Positions 22,875-32,005 of a DNA stretch of 64,000 nt are shown here, in pieces. Position 1 is the first letter of the stretch. Every line of letters begins with the position of its first letter. Location: the NCBI GenBank assembly GCA_963760735.1, contig CAVXEB010000004.1:1612001-1676000 (forward strand). The letters are read 5' to 3'. The DNA is from CF-46 sp963760735 (GTDB lineage Bacteria; Chloroflexota; Limnocylindria; Limnocylindrales; CSP1-4). The position numbers were made by a program, and so were the translations under genes. The notes beneath the pieces were generated by a model, which did no database searches, had not been told where the DNA came from, and worked only from the letters and a program-made list of their open reading frames with translations.

Positions 22875-23744
22875 GTGAAGGTCGACGTTGTCTGCGTTGG
22901 CGATCCGTTCCTCGACCTGATCTTCCGTGGGCTCCCGTCGTTTCCGGTTCCCGGCGAAGAGCTCCTTGCGACCAACCTCGTGGTCGTGCCGGGTGGCATG
23001 GCGAACGTCGCGTACGCCCTCGGTCGCCTCGAGCTGGCGGCCGTCGTGTGCGCGCCGATGGGGCAGGACCCGGCCGGACGCTTCCTCGCCGGCCTGATGG
23101 CCGACGCAGGCATCGCGTGGGTCGGGCGCTTCGCCGAGGCCACGCCGGTCACCGTCGCTCTGCCGGCGGACGGGGATCGGGCGCTCGTCAGCGTCATGCC
23201 CGACCCGACCGTTGACGCGGAGACCCTGGCCGGCATCACGACCCGAGCGATCGTCGTCGACCTGCCCTCGGCCGGTCAGTTGCCGGTCCTCGGATCGCAG
23301 CCACGGGTCTACGCGGTCGTCGGCGACCCGGAGGTGGCGGTGCTGATCGATCGGCTCCCGTCGAAGCTCGACCACATCCGCGCCCTGGTCCTCAACCAGC
23401 GGGAGGTCGTGCGGGTCACCGGTCGTGCCGACGTCCCGTCCGCGGCCCGCCACCTTGCCGATCTCGGCACGACGGTCGTCGTCACCCGCGGATCACAGGG
23501 GGCGATCGCCGTCGAGCCGGACGGGCGGATCGTGGAGGTCGCGGCGCGCACCGTCGACGTTGCCGATCCGACCGGGGCCGGCGATCTGTTCGCGGCGGCC
23601 TATGTCTGGGCGGACCTCGCCGGTCACCAGCTCGAGGAGCGGCTCCACGACGCGACGACCTACGCGTCGCTGTCGCTAGAGCGAGCGACCGATCGCCAGA
23701 AGGGCATCACCCTCCGCGAGTTCAACGCCCTGCTGACCGGCTGA
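22875..23744 (+). CDS. PfkB-family carbohydrate kinase
   Basis: A 289-residue ribokinase-fold sugar kinase. The N-terminal strand is VDVVCVGDPFLDLIF, the substrate loop VPGGMANVAYALGRL (the GG signature), and the C-terminal ATP/catalytic signature DPTGAGDLFAAAYVW, with Asp the general base. GTG 22875 is the start. In this setting it could phosphorylate a hexose or 2-keto-3-deoxy sugar acid before aldol cleavage. It is convergent with the GH2 gene (10-bp gap) and divergent from the HutC regulator. Confidence 0.92.
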   Translation: MKVDVVCVGDPFLDLIFRGLPSFPVPGEELLATNLVVVPGGMANVAYALGRLELAAVVCAPMGQDPAGRFLAGLMADAGIAWVGRFAEATPVTVALPADGDRALVSVMPDPTVDAETLAGITTRAIVVDLPSAGQLPVLGSQPRVYAVVGDPEVAVLIDRLPSKLDHIRALVLNQREVVRVTGRADVPSAARHLADLGTTVVVTRGSQGAIAVEPDGRIVEVAARTVDVADPTGAGDLFAAAYVWADLAGHQLEERLHDATTYASLSLERATDRQKGITLREFNALLTG

Positions 23745-23754
23745 CGAGCGCCGA

Positions 23755-26700
23755 TCAGGGACCTTCCGTGGCGGCCAGGACGATCCGGCCACGCAGGGTC
23801 GTGCCGGTCGTGATCGGGAGTCCGGACCCGAGATACGCCGACCAGATCGGATGGTTGCCGTCGAGCGTTCGCACGCCGCCGTACCAGTCGAGCACGTGCA
23901 GCTCCGGCGATCCGTCGACCAGCTCGGCCCGGACGTGCTGGGCGCCGTCGGACACGATCGTGAGCGACCGCGCGCCGTCGGTCGCGCCGGCGGTGAGGAT
24001 CCGCCGCTTCACGCTCCGGTAGTCGTTGCTGCCGGCCGGGGTCGCGTCCTGCTCCCAGGTCTCCGCCGGATGAAGCGTCGTGTTCGAGCCCGGCAACCCC
24101 GCCGCGTAGCCCGTCGTGCGTCCCACGTGGTCCGCCGGGTACAGGCTCCACTCCCCGATCCGTCGCCACGAGAGGTCGGTCAGCTCGCGCGGCGGACGAA
24201 CCGTCAGCCCGGCCTCCTTGGCGTTGAACGCCCGCGATCCCGTGTAGGTTGCCTCGTACTCGAACGCGACGGTCCGGCCCTCGATCCGGGCGGTGATCGT
24301 GCCCTCCCAGTCCCAGCCGGCGAGCGGTACCCGGAGCTCGTGTGGCCCGATGACCGTGACGTGCCCGACATCCGTGCGGGGGCTCGGGACGGGGACATGG
24401 GGCATGTCCACGTCGAGAACGTGGAGCTCCGGCCACTCCCGAAGCCAGCGGCCTCCGTCACCCGAGACGATCGGCAGACCCGGCTGCGAGAGGTCGAGAC
24501 GAAGCTCCACGGCTCGCTCGAGGACCGCAGCCTGGGGCGCTCGCGCCGCCCCTGGCCAGGCCCACTCCCAACCGTCGATCAGCCAGCCCTCGGGATGCCG
24601 GACCTCGACACGGACGGTCTCCGACCCGGGTGTCGGGCGGAGCGTGAGGTGCGCCGTCTCGCCGGGACCGGCGGTCAGCCGTTCCGGGTTACCGTCGATC
24701 GCGGCGCCGGTCACCGCCACCTCGAGCCCCGCGAACGAGCGGTGCGAGAAGCGGTTCACGAGGGCGATGTCGAGCCGGTCACCCGCGTCGGCGAAGTCGG
24801 CGGCGGCGACCTCGATCGGCGAGTACATCTCGTGGACGTGCCACAGCTCCGGCCGTGCCCGGTTCCACCCATCGAACAGGCCCCAGTCGCCATCGCCTCG
24901 CCGAAAGACGCCGGGCTCGGCCGGGTAGTGGTCGCGCGTCCGGACGTAGTCGGAAGCCGGGAGGTGGGCCCATGGGCCCTCGCCGATCGTCAGGTCGAGC
25001 GGGATCGCGAACACCTCCCCGAACCCGCCCCAGATCATCCCGCCGATGACGCCGCGGTCCTGCAGCGCGGCCCGCATGAACGGCTGGTAGCCGGCGCCCC
25101 AGTAGTCGCGGATCCCCGGATCGATCGCGAGGCCGTAGCCCTCGCCGGGGCCCCGGAGGCACGGCGCGAGGACCGGCGCGTACTCGTCGAGGACCACCGG
25201 CTGGTCGTACGACCCGAGCCACGCCAGGTCCTCCTGCCAGGTGCGGTCCCAACCCGGGTAGTGATAGCTCCGGATGTCGGGTCGCTCGGCGGCCGCCTTG
25301 CCGACGAGCTCGTTCTCACCGCCCAGCTCGTTGAGGTCGAACGAGAAGATCGTCGGGCGGCGCGGGTCCATCGACCGGACCAGCGCGAGTTGTGCGTCGA
25401 AGCCGCTCCCCCACCGACTCTCGTTGCCGAGGTCCCAGACGATCACCGAGCAATGTCCCCTGTCCCGGGCGACGGTCTCGGCGGTGACCTCGAGGAGATA
25501 CGGGATCAGCTGGGCGGCCTCGTTCGTCCGGGTCCAGTGGTGGTCGTCGAAGCCGCCCGAGAAGCAGATCGGCGGCTGCTCGAACACGAACATCCCGACC
25601 TCGTCGCACACCTCGAGGAGATACGGGCTCGGCGGATAGTGCGACGTCCGGATGACATTGACGTTGGCCCGGCGCAGGTTGATGACATCGGCACGCATGT
25701 CCTCGGCGGACAGCGCCCGGCCCTTGAGGATCCGGGAGTCGTGCCGATTGACGCCGCGGATCCGGATCGGCGCCCCGTTGACGAGCAGCTGATTGTCACG
25801 GGTCTCGACCCGCCGGAACCCGATCCGGCGGCGGTAGGTCTGGGCGGTCCCGTCGCCGGAGGCGACCACCGCCTGGAGGTCGTACAACGTGGGCTCTTCC
25901 GCGGACCACGGGCGGACAGGCAGCGGTCCCGACGCGAACGCCTCCCGGGTGCTCGCCGCGCCATCGATCGACCCTTGCCGGCTCGAGCGATGGACGACCT
26001 CGCCGCCGTCGTCCGTCACCGTCACATCGAGGTCGAACGTCTGCGCGTCCGGCCCGACGTTGATCAGGTCCACGCCGAGGTTCATCGATCCCGACGCCGG
26101 GTTCGGGTCCCAGTCCACATCGATGTCGAGCTGGCCGAGATGGAGCATCGGGGTCGAGAACAGGAAGACGTCGCGCCAGATCCCGAGCAGCGACATGTGG
26201 GCGTACCAGCTCATGTCGTCGAGGACGGCGTACGGCGTGTACTCGGTCAGGGTGATCGCCAGCTCGTTCACTCCCGGCCCGAGAAACGGCTTGAGATCCA
26301 CATCGAAGGAGGTAGCCCCGCTTCCGTGGACGCCGGCGAGGGAGCCATTGAGGCGGACCTCGGCTCGGCCGTAGGCGCCGTCGCAGCGCAGGAAGACGGC
26401 GCGCCCCGACCAGGACTCGGGCAGGTCGAAGGTCCGATGGAACGTCGCGACCCCGTCCTCCGGCACGAGCCCGTCGTAGATGACGTGGCCGGGAACCCTG
26501 GTCGGCGCCCGGCCGCTCGCGGCGTCGTGACCGCGGAACGGCCCGCCGGCAAAGCCCCACTCCCCGGTGAGATCGAGGCGATCGGCCGCCGGCGGGAGCT
26601 CACGCAGCCCGCGTGCCAGGAGGCGGGTGTCCACCGTCATCGCGGTCGCGAGCGAGCCAGTGCCCGTGGAGATCGTCACCGCGCCGTGCCGAGCGAGCGG

Positions 26701-27315
26701 CAGGGCGTCGAGCACCGGGATCCGGAACACCCCGGTCGGGTCGGTTGCCACCGTGATCGTCCGCGCGTCGCTCGCGACTCGAACCGGGACGCCGGCAACG
26801 CCGGCGCCATCGGGGGCACCCAGCGTGCCGATCAACCCGCCGAGCGAATCGCCGACGACCGTGATCACGGGTGGTGGCGGCTCCGACGAGAACAGGCGGA
26901 GCTCGGACATCACCACGTCCGGGCCCGCGATGCGCTCGACGGCGAGCTCGAGCGTCCCGTCGGCGTACGCAGCGCGCGGGACCACGACCCGGACGACGGT
27001 GGCCGTGGCCATGGCGAGCTCCGTGGGCGGATGCAGCTCCAGCCCTCCCGAGGTCATCGCCTGAACGCGATGCACGCCGCGTTCGCAGAGGTAGGTTGCC
27101 TCGAGCTCGTACACGGCGTCGGGACGGAGGTCGGGGAACGCCGCCTCGATGACCTCCGGGGCCCAGCCCATGAATCGAAGGCTGTCGCTCGCCAGCGTCG
27201 CGACGTCGACATCCGACATCGCCATCCGACGCTTCGTCCTCGTCCGGAGATGCGGCGCCTGGAGCTCGAGGCCGCATTGCTCGAGGGCGATCAGAGTTCG
27301 CGGTTCGTCGGGCAC
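23755..27315 (-). CDS. Glycoside hydrolase family 2 protein (beta-galactosidase/glucuronidase-like), 1186 aa
   Basis: A large GH2 enzyme. Residues 1-245 are an extra N-terminal part with beta-rich character. The sugar-binding jelly roll starts near residue 250 (LDLTGEWGFAGGPF), then an Ig-like domain, then the TIM barrel near 520 with signature GVNRHDSRILKG. The acid/base Glu is at about 630 (WDLGNESRWG) and the nucleophile Glu at about 709 (VVLDEYAPV). A C-terminal 400-residue beta region follows. GTG 27315 is preferred because GAGGA lies 8 bases upstream, just after the aldolase stop; ATG 27225 is the alternative. No signal peptide is visible, so it acts inside the cell. It is the last gene of a four-gene operon. 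Confidence 0.88.
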   Translation of the reverse strand: MPDEPRTLIALEQCGLELQAPHLRTRTKRRMAMSDVDVATLASDSLRFMGWAPEVIEAAFPDLRPDAVYELEATYLCERGVHRVQAMTSGGLELHPPTELAMATATVVRVVVPRAAYADGTLELAVERIAGPDVVMSELRLFSSEPPPPVITVVGDSLGGLIGTLGAPDGAGVAGVPVRVASDARTITVATDPTGVFRIPVLDALPLARHGAVTISTGTGSLATAMTVDTRLLARGLRELPPAADRLDLTGEWGFAGGPFRGHDAASGRAPTRVPGHVIYDGLVPEDGVATFHRTFDLPESWSGRAVFLRCDGAYGRAEVRLNGSLAGVHGSGATSFDVDLKPFLGPGVNELAITLTEYTPYAVLDDMSWYAHMSLLGIWRDVFLFSTPMLHLGQLDIDVDWDPNPASGSMNLGVDLINVGPDAQTFDLDVTVTDDGGEVVHRSSRQGSIDGAASTREAFASGPLPVRPWSAEEPTLYDLQAVVASGDGTAQTYRRRIGFRRVETRDNQLLVNGAPIRIRGVNRHDSRILKGRALSAEDMRADVINLRRANVNVIRTSHYPPSPYLLEVCDEVGMFVFEQPPICFSGGFDDHHWTRTNEAAQLIPYLLEVTAETVARDRGHCSVIVWDLGNESRWGSGFDAQLALVRSMDPRRPTIFSFDLNELGGENELVGKAAAERPDIRSYHYPGWDRTWQEDLAWLGSYDQPVVLDEYAPVLAPCLRGPGEGYGLAIDPGIRDYWGAGYQPFMRAALQDRGVIGGMIWGGFGEVFAIPLDLTIGEGPWAHLPASDYVRTRDHYPAEPGVFRRGDGDWGLFDGWNRARPELWHVHEMYSPIEVAAADFADAGDRLDIALVNRFSHRSFAGLEVAVTGAAIDGNPERLTAGPGETAHLTLRPTPGSETVRVEVRHPEGWLIDGWEWAWPGAARAPQAAVLERAVELRLDLSQPGLPIVSGDGGRWLREWPELHVLDVDMPHVPVPSPRTDVGHVTVIGPHELRVPLAGWDWEGTITARIEGRTVAFEYEATYTGSRAFNAKEAGLTVRPPRELTDLSWRRIGEWSLYPADHVGRTTGYAAGLPGSNTTLHPAETWEQDATPAGSNDYRSVKRRILTAGATDGARSLTIVSDGAQHVRAELVDGSPELHVLDWYGGVRTLDGNHPIWSAYLGSGLPITTGTTLRGRIVLAATEGP

Positions 27316-27326
27316 GGTCCTGTTCC

Positions 27327-28277
27327 TCAGTCGAGCGCCGGAACGGCGGTTGGCGCGACGTCCGAATGGGTCGTCAACCACTGGCGCATCCCGGGTGCGG
27401 TGACGATGTGGTCGATGACCCGGCGCTGATCGGGGTCGCACGGCGGCATCGGCAGGCTCGGCTCGCCGACGTCCCAGCCGCAGGCCTGGAGCGTCGCCTT
27501 GAGGCCTGCCAGCCAATATCCCTGGTCGAAGACCGCGGCGAGCTCCCCCACCGTGGCCTGGAGGGCGAGCGCCTCCAGCCTCGGAGCATCCTGGACCGAG
27601 GCCGCCAGGACCTGCAGCAGGCGCGGGGCGAAGTTGGCCATCCCCGAGATCAGCCCGTCGGCGCCCGACCACATCGAGATCGCCGCGAGGCGTTCGCGGC
27701 CCTGCATCACGCTGAAGGCGTCCGACCGGAGGGCAAGGAATTGCTCGAACGCGAACCAGTCGCCGGCGGAATCCTTGATCCCGACGATCCGGGGATGGCT
27801 GGCCAGCGCCCGGACGGCCGACGGGGCGAGCGGCAGGTGGGTGTTCTGCGGGATGTTGTAGAGGACGACCGGCGCCGCTGCCCGCTCGGCAACCGTCGCG
27901 AAGTACTCGACGATCCGCGTCTCGGAGTCGACCGCGTAGTACAGCGGCGCCGCGACGACGAGGAAGTCGGCCCCGGCGTCGGCGAACCGGTCCGACCGAG
28001 TCAGCGTCCGGCTCAGGCCGTTGTCGCCCACCCCGACGTAGACGGGGATCCGCCCGGCGACGTGGTCGACCGCGACCCGCGCGACGCGCAGGGCGACGTC
28101 GTCGGGCAGCCAGGTGAGCTCGCCGGAGGATCCCAGCACGAACAGGCCGTCCAGGTCCGGCACGAGCGCGTCGATCAGGCCACGCAGCACCGGCTCGTTG
28201 AGGCGCCCATCGGCGGTCAGGGGCGTCACCAACGGACAGACGATCCCCGTCGGTCGAGGCGCGACAGCCGGGCTCAT
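27327..28277 (-). CDS. DHDPS-family lyase/aldolase (2-keto-3-deoxy-sugar-acid aldolase-like) 1
   Basis: A 316-residue class I aldolase of the DapA/KDG-aldolase family. It keeps the family motifs: FVLGSSGELTWL in place of GxTGE, YNIPQNTH with the catalytic Tyr, and the Schiff-base Lys in VGIKDSAGD. Within a sugar-acid locus a 2-keto-3-deoxyaldonate aldolase is more likely than dihydrodipicolinate synthase. Start and end are coupled: ATG 28277 overlaps the alcohol dehydrogenase stop, and the GH2 start follows 12 bases after the stop. Confidence 0.9.
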   Translation of the reverse strand: MSPAVAPRPTGIVCPLVTPLTADGRLNEPVLRGLIDALVPDLDGLFVLGSSGELTWLPDDVALRVARVAVDHVAGRIPVYVGVGDNGLSRTLTRSDRFADAGADFLVVAAPLYYAVDSETRIVEYFATVAERAAAPVVLYNIPQNTHLPLAPSAVRALASHPRIVGIKDSAGDWFAFEQFLALRSDAFSVMQGRERLAAISMWSGADGLISGMANFAPRLLQVLAASVQDAPRLEALALQATVGELAAVFDQGYWLAGLKATLQACGWDVGEPSLPMPPCDPDQRRVIDHIVTAPGMRQWLTTHSDVAPTAVPALD

Positions 28278-29284
28278 GCGAGACCGGGCACGAGGATCCG
28301 CTTGGTGGACGACTCATCCGTCCGGAGCAGCTCGGGTCCCTGCTCCAGGGGGGCCACGGTGACCGGTCGAGGCGTTCGAGCGACGTCGCCGGCCGTGATG
28401 GCCTCGGCTGCCCGGACGAAGTCGGCGAAGCAGTGGCTCACCGATCCCTGGAGCGCGATCTCGCGAACGGTCAGGTCCAGCAGGTCGACTGGCGTCCGCT
28501 TCGGGTGGCCGCCGAGGACGAGGATCCGGCCGCCTCGTCGCACCGCGGCCGCCGAGGCGACCACGGCCGAAGCGGCGCCGGCGGTCTCGAAGACGATCTC
28601 GGCGTCGACGTCGGCGACGCGCTCCGGGGGCAGCGTCTCGGAGGCACCGGCGTCGCGCGCCAGCGCCCGCGCCCGCTCCGATCGGCTGACGGCGACCACC
28701 TCGCGGGCGCCCGCCAGGATCGCGGCCTCGACCACGCACAGACCGAGGGAGCCGATCCCGACGACGGCGACGCGCCGGCCCGTCAACGGTTCCTGGTGGA
28801 CAGCGTGGAATGCGACGGCGAAGGGCTCGACCAGGACGGCTCGCTCCGGCTCGACATCCGGACCGATGGGCACGCACCGGCTGCCCTCGACGAGGAGGTA
28901 GTCCGCCATGCCGCCGTCGGCGCTCATGCCGAGGGCCACCATTCGCGAACAGCGATTGGCATGGCCCGTGGCGCAGTCCCGACACTGCTCGCACGGTTGC
29001 GACGGCCAGGGCGCGACCCGCGTCTCCGGGGAGAGGCCGGACGCTGCGCCGGCGACAGCGACGAAGCCGACCATCTCGTGGCCGAGGGTCACCGGCGCCA
29101 TGCGGCCGTTGACCGGATGCGGCTGGACCGGCACGGTGATCGGCCCCAGCCGGACCTCGTCGACGTCCGTGCCGCAGATCGCCGCCGCCTCGATGCGGAT
29201 CAGGACCTCGGTGTCGCGGGGCGTGGGGACCAGGACCTCGTCGAGTCGGACGTCACCCCTGGCGTGCCATCGAACCGCCTTCAT
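28274..29284 (-). CDS. Zinc-dependent alcohol/sugar dehydrogenase (MDR family)
   Basis: A 336-residue medium-chain dehydrogenase. Catalytic zinc ligands are C (AAICGTDVDE) and H/E (LGHEMVGF). The structural-zinc loop is CEQCRDCATGHANRC. The NAD site is VAVVGIGSLGLCVVEAA. It resembles sorbitol, threonine or galactitol dehydrogenases. It overlaps genes on both sides by 4 bases (ATGA at 29284 and 28277), so it is part of the aldolase2-ADH-aldolase1-GH2 operon and would oxidise a sugar or reduce the aldehyde released by aldol cleavage. Confidence 0.92.
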   Translation of the reverse strand: MKAVRWHARGDVRLDEVLVPTPRDTEVLIRIEAAAICGTDVDEVRLGPITVPVQPHPVNGRMAPVTLGHEMVGFVAVAGAASGLSPETRVAPWPSQPCEQCRDCATGHANRCSRMVALGMSADGGMADYLLVEGSRCVPIGPDVEPERAVLVEPFAVAFHAVHQEPLTGRRVAVVGIGSLGLCVVEAAILAGAREVVAVSRSERARALARDAGASETLPPERVADVDAEIVFETAGAASAVVASAAAVRRGGRILVLGGHPKRTPVDLLDLTVREIALQGSVSHCFADFVRAAEAITAGDVARTPRPVTVAPLEQGPELLRTDESSTKRILVPGLA

Positions 29285-30204
29285 GCCGGATGCCAGCCGA
29301 TCTCGGCGTGCAGGACCAGGGCCTCCTCGATGAGCTCGTCGGCGATCCGCCGGTGATGGGCGTCGAACGGCACCGCGGGCCGGCGGAGGCCCGCGCCGGC
29401 AAAGACGCCCTGGCGAACCGCCAGAAGCTTCAGGAACTGGTTGGAGATGTCGATGTGCTGATTCTGCCAACCGAGGATCGGCAGCAGCCGCGCGAACAAG
29501 GCTCTTGCCGACGGGCGGTCGCCCGCGCGATAGCGGCGAACCACGACGTCGATCACCCAGTGGAGCCCGCCCGGCGTCACGACGTGGATCCCCCGATCGA
29601 GGGCCTCGATCAGGTACGGAACCGCCCAGCCCGCGGCGACGTTGAGGCGACCTCCGGTCGCCTCGATGATCGCCGTGTACTTGGCGCCGGCCGGCACCGT
29701 CTCGACCTTGATGCAGCGGAACGGCTCGAGCTCGTCGAAGAGCCGCGCGATCGTGGCGATCGGCAGCCCGGGCCCGCCCCACTCCAGGTCCTGGATCATC
29801 AGGACGTCGATCGGCGCCTCGCAGACCGAACGAAAGAAGTCGATCGTCGCCGCCTCGTCGTGGAGCAGCGCCACCGGAGCCTGGACGAGGACGCCGGCCG
29901 CCCCGTGGGTTCGCGCGAACTCGGCGATGGATCGGGCGGTTCGGGGATCGTCCGCGCTCGCCCCGATGAAGACCGGCACGTGTCCCGCCGCCTGCTCCAG
30001 GACCGCGCGAGTCAACGTCCGACGCTCGGCCGGCGTCAGCCGGGAGACCTCGCTCGCGACGACCGGATAGAGCAGGCCGGCCACGCCTGCCGCGAGCCGA
30101 TCGGCGACCCCGCGCTCGAAACTGTCAAGATCGATCCGATCGGCTTCGTCGAACGGGGTCTGGGGGATCGCGACGACCCCCGACAGCGGGTAGAGCTCCT
30201 TCAT
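29281..30204 (-). CDS. DHDPS-family protein 2, with altered active site
   Basis: A 307-residue TIM-barrel protein of the same family as its neighbour. The Schiff-base Lys is probably in FRCIKVETVPAG. The YNxP motif with the catalytic Tyr is replaced by VLMIQDLEWGGPG, and the GxTGE loop by YPVVASEVSRLT. It may therefore be a dehydratase or decarboxylating branch rather than a normal aldolase. ATG 30204 is chosen over ATG 30228, which lies in the control region. It is first of the four-gene operon and divergent from the IlvD/Edd gene. Confidence 0.85.
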   Translation of the reverse strand: MKELYPLSGVVAIPQTPFDEADRIDLDSFERGVADRLAAGVAGLLYPVVASEVSRLTPAERRTLTRAVLEQAAGHVPVFIGASADDPRTARSIAEFARTHGAAGVLVQAPVALLHDEAATIDFFRSVCEAPIDVLMIQDLEWGGPGLPIATIARLFDELEPFRCIKVETVPAGAKYTAIIEATGGRLNVAAGWAVPYLIEALDRGIHVVTPGGLHWVIDVVVRRYRAGDRPSARALFARLLPILGWQNQHIDISNQFLKLLAVRQGVFAGAGLRRPAVPFDAHHRRIADELIEEALVLHAEIGWHPA

Positions 30205-30222
30205 GTGCCGACCATCATGGCA

Positions 30223-30235
30223 TATCATACGATGA
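30223..30235. promoter_or_regulatory. GTATGATA element and TCAT-ACG-ATGA dyad between divergent operons
   Basis: TATCATACGATGA contains the dyad TCAT-N3-ATGA (30225-30235) and, on the minus strand, GTATGATA. It lies 19 bases from the aldolase start and 39 from the dehydratase start, well placed to control both. The nearby GntR protein at 31992-32762 has the same octamer over its own start. Confidence 0.45.
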
Positions 30236-30274
30236 ATTGCGTCTCCATCCGGCCGGTGTGAGGAGGGCTGCGGC

Positions 30275-32005
30275 GTGGCACCTGACGATCGACGAGCGCT
30301 GCGAAGCCAGTCGTGGTGGGAGGGCGGCGCCCTCGACCTGATCGGTCACCGCTCGCAATTCCGGATGCAGGGATTCCCGGAGGAATCGTTCACCGGCCGC
30401 CCCGTGATCGGAATCCTCAACAGCTGGAGCGAGGTCGCCGGCTGCAACGCCCACCTCCGCGACCTCGCGGAGCACGTCAAGCGCGGGGTCCTGCGCGCGG
30501 GTGGGTTTCCCGTCGAGGTCCCGGTGATCTCGCTGGGCGAGCCGATCATCAAGCCGACGGCGATGCTCTACCGGAACCTGATGGCCATGGCCGTCGAGGA
30601 GCTGATCCGCGGCAACCCGCTCGACGGCGTCGTCCTTCTGGCAGGCTGCGACAAGACGATTCCGGCGAGCCTCATGGGAGCGGCCAGCGTCGACGTGCCG
30701 GCGATGATGGTGACCGGCGGCCCGATGCTCAGCGGTCGGTTCCGGAACGAGCACGTCGGCGCCTGTACGGATTGCTGGCGGCTGCACGACGAGCTCCGGG
30801 CCGATCGGATCAGCCAGGCCGACTGGGACGAGTTCGAGGCCGGCATGTGCCGGAGCGACGGGCACTGCTCGCCAATGGGGACCGCGTCGACGATGGCCTG
30901 CCTGACCGAGGCCCTCGGCATGGCGCCCAGCGGCAGCGCCGCGATCCCGGCCGTGGATTCGCGTCGCCGTCACGTCGCGGAACGGGCCGGGTCCCAGATC
31001 ATCGACCTCGTCGCCGCGGGCACCCGCCCCTCGGACATCATGACCCGGGCTGCGTTCGAGAACGCGATCCGGACCTTGCACGCCATCGGTGGCTCGACCA
31101 ACGCCGTCATCCACCTCGTGGCGATCGCGGGACGTCTCGGGGTCGATCTTCCGATCGACCTGTTCGACGAGCTCGCCGCCTCGACACCCCTGCTCGTGAA
31201 CATCAAGCCATCCGGTGCCTATCTCATGGAGGACTTCTTCTACGCGGGAGGCCTGCCCGCGGTCCACGCCGAGATGACGGACCTGCTCCACCTCGACGCC
31301 CGGACGGTCACCGGTCGAACGATCGGCGAGGCGATCCTCGGCGCGTCGATCGTCAACGACGACGTGATCCGGCCGCGCGACCGCGCGCTCCTGTCGGGCG
31401 GCAGTCTCGCGATCCTCCGGGGCAGCCTCTGTCCCGACGGGGCGGTGCTCAAGGTCTCCGCGGCCAGCAGCCGGCTGCTCCAGCACGAGGGACGCGCCGT
31501 CGTCTTCCACGACGTCAACGAGCTCCACGCGACGATCGACGATCCGGCGCTCCAGATCGAGCCCGACGACGTCCTCGTCCTCCAGAACGGCGGGCCGGTC
31601 GGCGCGCCCGGCATGCCCGAGTTCGGCCACCTCCCGATGCCGTCCTACCTGCTGCGGCAGGGCGTCACCGACATGGTCCGGATCAGCGACGCGCGGATGA
31701 GCGGCACGGGCTTCGGCACCGTGGTCCTCCATGTCGCTCCGGAGTCGGCGATCGGCGGGCCGCTCGCGCTCGTCGAGACCGGCGACCGCATCCGCCTCGA
31801 CACAGCGGGCCGGCGGCTCGACCTGCTCGTCGGGGACGAGGCGCTCGCGGCACGCCGGCAAGCGTGGACGCCCCGTCCGACGAGTGACACGAGGGGCTAT
31901 CGAGGGCTGTATGTGCGGACGGTCATGCAGGCCGACCGCGGCTGCGACCTGGACTTCCTCGTCGGGCAGTCACCGCCGGTCCGGGCCGGGATCACGCACG
32001 GATGA
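30275..32005 (+). CDS. IlvD/Edd-family dehydratase (aldonate dehydratase-like)
   Basis: A 576-residue Fe-S dehydratase. Family blocks are GILNSWSEVAGCNAHLRDL, LAGCDKTIPASLMGA, RSDGHCSPMGTASTMACL, HAIGGSTNAVIHL and VRISDARMSGTGFGTVVLHV; the Cys residues in the first three ligate the cluster. Size and motifs match the pentonate/hexonate dehydratases (arabinonate, xylonate, galactonate types) rather than biosynthetic IlvD, given the context. GTG 30275 has AGGAGG 8 bases upstream. It would make 2-keto-3-deoxyaldonates for the divergent aldolases. Its end overlaps the opposing GntR gene by 14 bases. Confidence 0.92.
   Translation: MAPDDRRALRSQSWWEGGALDLIGHRSQFRMQGFPEESFTGRPVIGILNSWSEVAGCNAHLRDLAEHVKRGVLRAGGFPVEVPVISLGEPIIKPTAMLYRNLMAMAVEELIRGNPLDGVVLLAGCDKTIPASLMGAASVDVPAMMVTGGPMLSGRFRNEHVGACTDCWRLHDELRADRISQADWDEFEAGMCRSDGHCSPMGTASTMACLTEALGMAPSGSAAIPAVDSRRRHVAERAGSQIIDLVAAGTRPSDIMTRAAFENAIRTLHAIGGSTNAVIHLVAIAGRLGVDLPIDLFDELAASTPLLVNIKPSGAYLMEDFFYAGGLPAVHAEMTDLLHLDARTVTGRTIGEAILGASIVNDDVIRPRDRALLSGGSLAILRGSLCPDGAVLKVSAASSRLLQHEGRAVVFHDVNELHATIDDPALQIEPDDVLVLQNGGPVGAPGMPEFGHLPMPSYLLRQGVTDMVRISDARMSGTGFGTVVLHVAPESAIGGPLALVETGDRIRLDTAGRRLDLLVGDEALAARRQAWTPRPTSDTRGYRGLYVRTVMQADRGCDLDFLVGQSPPVRAGITHG

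Noticed and set aside
27219..27225. ATG 27225 or 27219 as GH2 start
   Set aside because: GTG 27315 has a GAGGA site 8 bases upstream and closes the gap to the aldolase stop; the ATGs lack a ribosome site.
23851..27429. A 1192-codon open frame on the plus strand opposite the GH2 gene
   Set aside because: It is an antisense shadow rich in Arg and Val with no family signal; GH2 motifs on the minus strand are unambiguous.
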